38,463 bases of DNA, taken from Acidimicrobiia bacterium. Lineage in GTDB: Bacteria > Actinomycetota > Acidimicrobiia > Spongiisociales > ZC4RG35. Every line of letters begins with the position of its first letter. The stretch's first letter is position 1. The stretch is from contig WFOA01000145.1 of assembly GCA_015488325.1 (NCBI GenBank), positions 1 through 38,463 on the forward strand, written 5' to 3'. The notes below the pieces were generated by a model. That model ran no database searches. It was not told the origin of the DNA and was given only the letters and a program-made list of their open reading frames with translations. Of this stretch, positions 32,958 to 38,463 are shown in pieces. The position numbers were made by a program, and so were the translations under genes.

Positions 32958-33392
32958 GTGTCCGACATCTCCGAGTTCATGACCGCCGAACACCGTGAAT
33001 GCGACCGGCTGTTCGCCGAGGCAGAAGCCGCCGTCGCCGCCGGCGACTGGGAGGAGGCAACCAGCCGTTTCGACGCCTTCGCCGACCTGACGCTGCTCCA
33101 CCTCCGCCGGGAAGAAGAGATCCTGTTCCCCGAGTTCGAAGCCCGCACCGGGATCACCGAGGGACCCACCGCGGTGATGCGGATGGAGCACGACCAGATG
33201 CGAATCCTCCTCGACCAGATGCGCCAGGCCCTCGTCGACCGTGACGCCGACGCCTTCCTCGGTGATGCCGAGACGTTCATGATCCTCACCCAGCAGCACG
33301 ACATGAAAGAAGAACAGGTCCTGTACCCGATGAGCGACCAGGCACTGTCGGTGGACCGGGGGACGGTGTTGGGGAGGATGAAGGAGATCTGA
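32958..33392 (+). CDS. Hemerythrin HHE-domain protein
   Basis: A 144-residue four-helix-bundle protein with a predicted non-haem di-iron site. Metal-binding residues fit H12, H48 and E52 (HLRREEEILFPEFE), H78 (MEHDQM), and H114 and E118 (HDMKEEQVLYP). Such proteins sense or bind O2 or NO, or repair iron-sulphur proteins under nitrosative stress (YtfE/RIC-like). The GTG start at 32958 has AGGAGG 4 nt upstream. It leads a three-gene row with DUF2249 and a 12-TM protein, spaced 1 nt and -4 nt. Confidence 0.92.
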   Translation: MSDISEFMTAEHRECDRLFAEAEAAVAAGDWEEATSRFDAFADLTLLHLRREEEILFPEFEARTGITEGPTAVMRMEHDQMRILLDQMRQALVDRDADAFLGDAETFMILTQQHDMKEEQVLYPMSDQALSVDRGTVLGRMKEI

Positions 33393-33393
33393 G

Positions 33394-33654
33394 GTGGAGC
33401 GGCTCGTCGACGTCAGCGAACTGGAGCCGTGCGAACCCCTGGAACGGGCGCTCGCCGCCGCCGATTCGCTGCGCCCCGGCGAGTACCTGAGGCTGTTGCA
33501 CCGGCGGGAACCGTTCCCCCTGTATCGGATCCTGGCCGACCGGGGGTTCACCCACCGGACGGTGCCCGGTGAACGGACCGCCTTCGAGATCTTCATCTGG
33601 CGCCGCGGCGACACCGAGGCCCGCCGGGCCGTGGACGAGGCCCTCGCCCGATGA
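33394..33654 (+). CDS. DUF2249 protein
   Basis: An 86-residue SirA/TusA-like fold domain of the DUF2249 family: DVSELEPCEPLERALAAAD with the Pro-Cys core near the N-terminus, LRPGEYLRLLHRREPFPL and a C-terminal TAFEIFIWRR strand. TusA-like proteins move sulfur through the conserved Cys (Cys13 here), though DUF2249 has no proven reaction. GTG start with AAGGAG before it. It often accompanies hemerythrin and nitrite/NO-related genes. Confidence 0.88.
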   Translation: MERLVDVSELEPCEPLERALAAADSLRPGEYLRLLHRREPFPLYRILADRGFTHRTVPGERTAFEIFIWRRGDTEARRAVDEALAR

Positions 33655-34952
33655 TCCCCGGCGCCGGGGACCTGCGATTCGACCGGATGCCTCCCCTCTG
33701 GGTGCCGTTACGTGCCTTCCTCGCCGCCCCCTTCCTCGGGGCGGCCGCCGGGGTGATGCTGGCCGTGGCCGGCCCGGCGGTCTTCGTCGACCGTTGGAAC
33801 CGGGAGCTGATCGCCGCCGCCCACCTCGTCACCGTCGGGTTCCTGACCCTCGTCATGGTGGGGGCGATCCTCCAGGTCCTGCCCGTCGTCACCGGGGTGC
33901 CCGTCCCCGGGACCCGGTGGGTGGGGCCTCTGACCGAGGCGACGGTGGCGACGGGGGCGGTCCTCTTCGCTATTGGAGTCGGATACGGGGTGCCGGGCGC
34001 CGCCGGAGTCGGGGCGGTGCTCCTCGGGCTCGGCATCGGCGTCTTCGTCGCCGTCGCCCTCGCCGCCACCTGGCTGACCCGCCGGAACCCGACGGGCCGG
34101 GCGATGGGACTGTCGGTGCTGTCCCTGGTGGCGGTGGCCGGTCTGGGCGTCTTCCTCCTCGCCGGTCACGCCGGCTGGGTGCCCCTCCGCCGGGACCTCA
34201 CCGAGGTCCACCTGGCCTGGGCGCTGGCCGGCTGGGTGGGTCTGCTGGTGATGGGGGTGTCGTTCCAGGTGGTGCCGTTGTTCCAGGTGACCCCCAACTA
34301 TCCGCGGTGGCTCGAACACGCTCTCCCCGCCGTCGCCTTCACTGGCCTGGTGGTGTGGACGGCGGGACGGCTGGCGTCGGTGGGTGGGCTCGCCGCGGCC
34401 GGGAGCCTCACCGTCGTCGCCGCCTTCGTCGTCTACGCCGGAGTCACGCTGACCCTCCAGGCACGGCGGCGGCGCACACTCCGTGACCCCACCACCGACG
34501 CCTGGCGGGTGGGGATGGCCTCGTTGGCGGTGGCGGCGCTGCTGATGGGAGCCCAGAGCGCCGGGGTGATCACCCTGGGTGACACCCGCATCGGTTTCCT
34601 GTTCGGGGTGGTGGCCGTCTACGGGTTCGCCGTGTCGGTGGTGGAGGGGATGCTCTACAAGATCGTCCCCTTCCTCTCCTGGCTGCACCTCCAGAACATC
34701 GTCACCGCCGAGGGCCTGGTGGGGAAGGTGAAGATTCGGAACATGCGCCAGCTCCTGCCCCCACCGACCCGCCAGTTCGCCGCCCACCTCGCCGCCTACG
34801 GCCTGCTGTCGGTCGCGGCTGTGTTCGGCGGAGCGTGGGTGTGGCCGGCCGGGGTCGCCGTCGTCACCGACTTCGGCTGGTTGGGCGTGGCCCTCGTCGG
34901 TGTCGTCGGCCGCCATCGGGAGGATCGGGAACGGGTCCTGGCCGAGACCTGA
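33651..34952 (+). CDS. 12-TM membrane protein, NnrS or haem-copper-oxidase-subunit-I-like
   Basis: A 433-residue protein with about 12 transmembrane helices. Helix 2 reads AAAHLVTVGFLTLVMVGAIL (His59), helix 6 EVHLAWALAGWVGLLVMGV (His about 204), and helix 10 ends in FLSWLHLQN, giving intramembrane His residues suited to haem or metal binding. Related membrane proteins in NnrS and subunit-I-like families sit with NO and nitrite genes. The assignment to NnrS itself is not certain. ATG overlaps the DUF2249 stop (ATGA), so the three genes are one operon, probably handling NO or O2. Confidence 0.7.
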   Translation: MIPGAGDLRFDRMPPLWVPLRAFLAAPFLGAAAGVMLAVAGPAVFVDRWNRELIAAAHLVTVGFLTLVMVGAILQVLPVVTGVPVPGTRWVGPLTEATVATGAVLFAIGVGYGVPGAAGVGAVLLGLGIGVFVAVALAATWLTRRNPTGRAMGLSVLSLVAVAGLGVFLLAGHAGWVPLRRDLTEVHLAWALAGWVGLLVMGVSFQVVPLFQVTPNYPRWLEHALPAVAFTGLVVWTAGRLASVGGLAAAGSLTVVAAFVVYAGVTLTLQARRRRTLRDPTTDAWRVGMASLAVAALLMGAQSAGVITLGDTRIGFLFGVVAVYGFAVSVVEGMLYKIVPFLSWLHLQNIVTAEGLVGKVKIRNMRQLLPPPTRQFAAHLAAYGLLSVAAVFGGAWVWPAGVAVVTDFGWLGVALVGVVGRHREDRERVLAET

Positions 34953-34966
34953 AGCCGGGACGCCGG

Positions 34967-34972
34967 TAGCCT
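34967..34972 (+). promoter_or_regulatory. Candidate -10 element for sppA
   Basis: TAGCCT at 34967-34972 lies in the 48-bp gap before sppA, overlapping the palindrome GCCTCCGGAGGC (34969-34980). Predicted transcription would start near 34979, just before GAGGAGGG. No -35 is evident. Confidence 0.4.
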
Positions 34973-35000
34973 CCGGAGGCCACGACGAGGAGGGTCGGCG

Positions 35001-36761
35001 ATGAGGTCGAGGGTTCGGAATCTGCTGGTGACGGCCGCCGCGCTGGCCGCCCTCGTCATCGTCGTCGTCGCCGTCCGCATCCTCGCCCGTCCCGTCGCCG
35101 GGTTGGTGCTCGCCGCCATCATCGTCGTCCTCGCCGTCGTCTACCGGCTGGTGCGGCGTCGGGTTCCGAAGGGCACGGTGCTGGAGCTCGACCTGGAAGG
35201 CGGCGTCGCGGAGCGGATGCCGCCGGAGCCGGTTGGTCGGGCCCTGGCCGCCGGCGCCGCCGTGATGCGGGACGTCGTCGACGCCCTCGGCGGGGCATCG
35301 GACGACCCTCGGGTCACCGCCCTCGTCGTCCGGCTCGGCAATGCCAGATTCGGGGTCGCCCAGGCCCAGGAGCTGCGAGAGGCGGTGAAGGGTTTCCGGG
35401 CGGCCGGGAAGAAGGCCTACGCCTTCGCCGAGACCTTCGGGGAGGGCCGGTCGGCCACCGTCTCCTACTACCTGGCCGCCGCCTTCGACGAGATCCACCT
35501 CCAACCCCTCGGGGAGGTGAACGTCACCGGCCTGGTCGCCCGCACCCCGTTCCTCCGGCGTCTCTTCGACCGCCTGGGGGTGATCCCCGACATGGATCAC
35601 CGGCGGGAATACAAGGCGGCGATGTATCTCCTCACCGAAGACCACTACACCGCCCCCCACCGGGAAGCGACCCTGGCCATCCTCGACTCCCAGCTCTCCC
35701 AGATCGTCGCCGGCATCGCCTCGGACCGCGGACTCGACCCCGACACGGTCCACCGGCTCGTCGATGAGGCTCCCCTCCTCCCCGACCGGGCGGTCGAGTC
35801 CGGCCTGGTGGACGCCCTCTCCTACCGGGACGAGGTCTACGAACGGGCGAAGGGCGACGACGGCCATCTGCTCACCGTCGCCGCCTACCTGCGGCGGGCG
35901 GGACGGCCCCACCGGCGCGGCGCCAAGGTGGCTCTCATCTACGGCACGGGCAGCATCCACCGGGGCAGCCCCCGTTTCGACCCCCTGGGCAGGGCCAGCT
36001 CGCTGGGCGCCGACGCCGTCGCCCGGGCGTTCCGGGAGGCGGTGGACGACGACAAGGTGAAGGCGATCGTGTTCCGGGTGGACTCCCCCGGTGGCTCGGC
36101 GGTGGCCTCCGAGGTGGTACGACGGGAGGCGGTCCGGGCCCGGGAGGCGGGAAAGCCGGTCGTGGTGTCGATGGGCGACGTCGCCGGGTCGGGAGGCTAT
36201 TGGATCTCCGTCGACGCCGACCGGATCGTCGCCCAGCCGGGAACGATCACCGGGTCGATCGGGGTGGTGTCCGGCAAGCTGGTCACCCATGACGCGTGGG
36301 CGAAGGCGGGGGTCGATGTCGACGAGCTCCACCTGGGCCGCAACGCCACCATGTTCACCCCCGACCGGCCGTTCTCCGACACCGAACGTGCCCGCCTCGA
36401 GGCGTCCCTCGACTTCATCTACGACGAGTTCAAGACCCGGGTGGCGTCGGGTCGTGGCCTCGACCTCGACCGGGTGGAGGAGATCGCCAAAGGCAGGGTG
36501 TGGACCGGTGAGGAGGCGCACCGGATCGGCCTCGTCGACGAACTGGGTGGTATGGAGACCGCCCTCGCCGCCGCCCGGGAACTGGCCGGGATCGAACCCG
36601 ACGCGCCGGTGAAACTGGTGGAGTTCCCCAAACCCCGCAAGCTGCCCTTCCGGCCCCGCCGGGAGAACACCGAACCGGTATCCGTCCTCCTCCGCACCCT
36701 GGTCGACCTGGCCGAGGTGCCGGCGGTCGGCGCGGTGAGGATGCCGCCCCCCTTCGGCTGA
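35001..36761 (+). CDS. sppA: Signal peptide peptidase SppA, 67-kDa type
   Basis: A 586-residue membrane serine protease degrading cleaved signal peptides. Two hydrophobic N-terminal helices (10-26 and 31-48) anchor it. The two tandem protease-like domains supply the catalytic Lys205 (HRREYKAAMYLL) and nucleophile Ser397 (MGDVAGSGGYWIS), equivalent to K209 and S409 of Escherichia coli SppA. SPGGSAVASE and GSIGVVSGKLV are conserved. Full-length two-domain type rather than the shorter SppA36K. ATG at 35001 with GAGGAGGG 7 nt upstream. Confidence 0.95.
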   Translation: MRSRVRNLLVTAAALAALVIVVVAVRILARPVAGLVLAAIIVVLAVVYRLVRRRVPKGTVLELDLEGGVAERMPPEPVGRALAAGAAVMRDVVDALGGASDDPRVTALVVRLGNARFGVAQAQELREAVKGFRAAGKKAYAFAETFGEGRSATVSYYLAAAFDEIHLQPLGEVNVTGLVARTPFLRRLFDRLGVIPDMDHRREYKAAMYLLTEDHYTAPHREATLAILDSQLSQIVAGIASDRGLDPDTVHRLVDEAPLLPDRAVESGLVDALSYRDEVYERAKGDDGHLLTVAAYLRRAGRPHRRGAKVALIYGTGSIHRGSPRFDPLGRASSLGADAVARAFREAVDDDKVKAIVFRVDSPGGSAVASEVVRREAVRAREAGKPVVVSMGDVAGSGGYWISVDADRIVAQPGTITGSIGVVSGKLVTHDAWAKAGVDVDELHLGRNATMFTPDRPFSDTERARLEASLDFIYDEFKTRVASGRGLDLDRVEEIAKGRVWTGEEAHRIGLVDELGGMETALAAARELAGIEPDAPVKLVEFPKPRKLPFRPRRENTEPVSVLLRTLVDLAEVPAVGAVRMPPPFG

Positions 36762-36798
36762 CCCCCGACACGGGCAGGGCCGCGGCAGCGCGAGGGTC

Positions 36799-37434
36799 TC
36801 ATCCGGTGAGCGTGCGGATCTCCGATGCGAGCTCGTCGACGGTCAGGCCGACGAGCTGGTGGGCGGCCCGACCGGAACCTTCGAGGGGAGTCGCCAGCTT
36901 CCCGTCCGCTCCCACCCAGAGGATCCCGTCGAAGCTGACCAGGCTGTGGGTCACCCCGGTCGCTTCGACGGAGCGCTTCGACGCCGGCTGGAGGAACAGC
37001 ACGAGCTCGTCGCCGACGTCGGGGGCCTGCAATCCGTTGAGTATCATCGGGGTCTCTTCACCCGTTCCGAGGTCGACGCTGGGGCCCAGGAATTCGAACG
37101 AGATCGTCCGGCCCGGCGACGCCCCTCGGAGGACGTCTTCGAGGGTCACATCCACCCGGTAGACGGTCAACGCCAGCCCTTCGAGCTCGTTCGGGTCCGT
37201 GCGTGCCACTTCCACCGATTGCACACGCCCGCTCACCACCAGAGGCGTCGCCGCCACCAGATCGGCCACCGCCGCGAACGTCTGGTCCTCGGTGGCGAAT
37301 GCGGAGACCACTGCTTCACCCTCGTCCACGTCCGGACGCTCATCAACGGTGCCACTCGGCGCGCACGCAGCAGAACTCAGGCCGAGCACCACGAACAAAC
37401 CCAGACAAACGGTGTTACGAAACATCTCGATCAT
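36799..37434 (-). CDS. Probable lipoprotein of unknown function
   Basis: A 211-residue exported protein. The N-terminal hydrophobic stretch LGLFVVLGLSSAAC suggests a lipoprotein signal peptide with Cys24 as the lipidated residue, though the position before it (SSAA) is a weak lipobox. A Glu/Asp-rich linker follows, then a beta-rich domain (about 50-211): alternating strands such as VVSGRVQSVEVART, LTVYRVDVTLEDVL and DELVLFLQPA. I recognise no family. GGAGGG lies just upstream; ATG at 37425 is an equally good start. It follows the protease-like gene on the same strand and converges with sppA. Confidence 0.75.
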   Translation of the reverse strand: MIEMFRNTVCLGLFVVLGLSSAACAPSGTVDERPDVDEGEAVVSAFATEDQTFAAVADLVAATPLVVSGRVQSVEVARTDPNELEGLALTVYRVDVTLEDVLRGASPGRTISFEFLGPSVDLGTGEETPMILNGLQAPDVGDELVLFLQPASKRSVEATGVTHSLVSFDGILWVGADGKLATPLEGSGRAAHQLVGLTVDELASEIRTLTG

Positions 37435-37442
37435 CTCCCTCC

Positions 37443-37462
37443 AGGTCCCTCATCGGGGACCT
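37443..37462 (-). other. Hairpin between the protease-like gene and the lipoprotein gene
   Basis: AGGTCCC (37443-37449) pairs with GGGACCT (37456-37462) around a 6-nt loop, just upstream of the lipoprotein gene's GGAGGG site. It may terminate the protease-like transcript or shield the ribosome site. Confidence 0.4.
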
Positions 37463-37520
37463 CCGTCGTCTCCATGCTCATCCCCGTCTTCGGAACCGAA
37501 GAGGTCAGTATCGGGGAAGG

Positions 37521-38105
37521 TCAGTATCGGGCATTGATATGGCTCTGCTCATGCCACACCGTATCGAGGACACCGTTGTTGATGTCGCCGCCTCCGAGGC
37601 ACCCGTAGGGGGCTAGGGTGATCCCTGAATCCTTGAACCCCACGGTGTGGACCAGTTCATGGCACACCTTCTGTCGAAGAGAGTTGGATGACTGTCCAGG
37701 ATCGTTGTCGAACACTACCTGCCAGTGATCGCACCGAAACGTGTCACCAGCAACGTAGATATTGCAGGTAGCAAGACCTCCCAGCGGAGCGGGGAGATCC
37801 GACGCCCACCATGACAAGTCCACATGGGGCGTCGAGCTGTTGCAGCAGTTCAAATGGCAAGAATCCTCCGACAGCGAGAGATCCGTCTTCGCATCAAGTT
37901 CGTTCTCGGTGACGTCCTGCATCCTCCAATAGAACACCAACAGGTCCGCTGTGTCGCTCTCCGCGGTCCACCAGGTATGAGACCTGGTATCGGCATACGG
38001 TGCCCCAAACCCATGGGCCAAAGCTACAGCAGCCGGAATCATGAGTACCAGCGTGAATGTGACGAACAGCGCTCCCCGGGTCTGCCTCGTCTCGGTCACC
38101 TCCAC
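37521..38105 (-). CDS. Secreted zinc metalloprotease-like protein, HExxHxxGxxD
   Basis: A 194-residue protein. Residues 11-30 are a signal peptide or membrane segment. The core VCHELVHTVGFKD fits HExxHxxGxxD, H149-E150-H153-D159, the metzincin-like motif with Asp as third ligand found in snapalysin-type (M7) and some matrixin-like proteases; a second HEQSH motif lies near the C-terminus. Seven Cys suggest disulphides (including CHLNCC, about 83-88). Overall similarity is unclear, so activity is inference. Start GTG at 38105; an in-frame GTG at 38099 is possible. It is divergent from the gene at the right edge. Confidence 0.65.
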   Translation of the reverse strand: MEVTETRQTRGALFVTFTLVLMIPAAVALAHGFGAPYADTRSHTWWTAESDTADLLVFYWRMQDVTENELDAKTDLSLSEDSCHLNCCNSSTPHVDLSWWASDLPAPLGGLATCNIYVAGDTFRCDHWQVVFDNDPGQSSNSLRQKVCHELVHTVGFKDSGITLAPYGCLGGGDINNGVLDTVWHEQSHINARY

Positions 38106-38166
38106 CTGTCGGGTGAAGATGACAACCTACGGGTCGTCTCCGGTGTTCGTCTAGACCGAAACCGCC

Positions 38167-38208
38167 ATTTGGCACTGCCGGTGCCAGATTTGGCAGTGCC
38201 AGTGCCAC
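38167..38208. repeat. Tandem 21-bp operator-like repeat
   Basis: Two adjacent 21-bp units (38167-38187, 38188-38208) differ at three positions. Each carries the dyad TGGCA-N7-TGCCA. In addition TGGCACTGCC (38170-38179) is the exact complement of GGCAGTGCCA (38192-38201). Two-helical-turn spacing puts both dyads on one DNA face, typical of cooperative regulator binding. It lies between divergent genes, about 15 bp upstream of the -35 of the right-edge promoter. Confidence 0.8.
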
Positions 38209-38223
38209 CCTGCCGATCGGCAT

Positions 38224-38252
38224 CCGACACAGCGTCGAACCGCTGGTAGCCT
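38224..38252 (+). promoter_or_regulatory. Promoter of the right-edge gene
   Basis: CCGACA (38224-38229), a 17-nt spacer and TAGCCT (38247-38252). With the tandem dyads just upstream, activation rather than repression fits. Confidence 0.5.
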
Positions 38253-38286
38253 CTTCTGGAGGAGACGACCTCAACGGGGGGGCATC

Positions 38287-38463
38287 GTGCGCCAGGTCAA
38301 CCTCACCATCGGGAACGACCCCTACTTGCTCGAACACGTCACTCAACTCGTCACCCACACCGGCCGATCCTTTCGGCTCGACGACACCGACCACGGCTGG
38401 CGCTACCACATCGCCTACCCCGACCACCCGCCCGGACCGAACGTCGACGTGGTCCTCCTCACC
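38287..38463 (+). CDS. Unknown protein, partial at right edge
   Basis: A GTG-initiated frame stays open for 59 codons to the window end. It has a proper promoter and repeat operator upstream; a G-run sits before the start instead of a normal ribosome site. The visible part (with FRLDDTDHGWRYHIAYPDH) is polar, with no signal peptide or TM. I recognise no family. Confidence 0.55.
   Translation, partial: MRQVNLTIGNDPYLLEHVTQLVTHTGRSFRLDDTDHGWRYHIAYPDHPPGPNVDVVLLT

Noticed and set aside
30393-33614. 1073-codon minus frame ending with DprA
   Set aside because: It runs out of frame through comM and across the hemerythrin gene; the real DprA start is at 31391.
33708-36521. 937-codon minus-strand open frame opposite the NnrS-like and sppA genes
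   Set aside because: It is antisense to two well-supported genes, is His/Gly/Asp/Arg-rich and has no domain; long antisense frames are expected at this GC content.

Overview
High-GC chromosomal DNA, dense with genes and almost free of long gaps (no gene-free stretch exceeds about 210 bp). The gene order is that of a free-living actinobacterium: a WhiG-type sigma factor beside xerC, dprA and comM, then rpsB-tsf-pyrH-frr-cdsA-dxr; the MEP isoprenoid genes dxr and ispG; a Gram-positive type SOS box; and many starts that look leaderless (a TANNNT hexamer 6-7 nt before the start codon). The proteins resemble those of deep-branching Actinobacteria such as Acidimicrobiia, but that placement is inference from general appearance, not from a search.

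Layout. (1) 1-5.5 kb, accessory edge: a cut-off RecA-fold, ImuA-like gene under an apparent SOS promoter; a divergent small coiled-coil membrane protein; an Fpg/MutM-family glycosylase; an FtsX-like ABC exporter pair; and a small secreted protein whose promoter spacer is a (CA)8 repeat. (2) 5.5-16 kb, minus strand: the classic translation and RNA superoperon rimP-nusA-infB-ylxP-rbfA-nrnA-truB-ribF-ridA-like, then rpsO and pnp. Most junctions are 1-8 nt overlaps. There is no ylxR between nusA and infB. (3) 16-19.2 kb: serC, a divergent orphan fdhD, and a class-V aminotransferase translationally coupled to proS. (4) 19.2-28.5 kb, minus: rpsB, tsf, pyrH, frr, cdsA, dxr, rseP, ispG and proS, joining translation, nucleotide, phospholipid, isoprenoid and membrane-proteolysis functions. 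(5) 28.6-32.9 kb, minus: comM, dprA, xerC and a WhiG-like sigma factor. (6) 33-36.8 kb, plus: a hemerythrin, DUF2249 and 12-TM NnrS-like cassette (probably nitric-oxide or oxygen related), then a full-length SppA signal-peptide peptidase. (7) 36.8-38.4 kb: a probable lipoprotein, a secreted HExxHxxGxxD zinc-protease-like protein, a tandem 21-bp operator-like repeat with a promoter, and a gene that runs off the right edge.

Most of the window is conserved housekeeping. The signals most worth a second look lie at its edges: the SOS promoter with a LexA box filling its spacer in front of a P-loop-degenerate RecA-like gene (502-529), the possibly phase-variable promoter at 5358-5386, the NO-type cassette at 32958-34952, and the tandem repeat operator at 38167-38208. 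I did not find a clearly new multi-gene system. I saw no tRNA, rRNA, CRISPR array, transposase or prophage genes.
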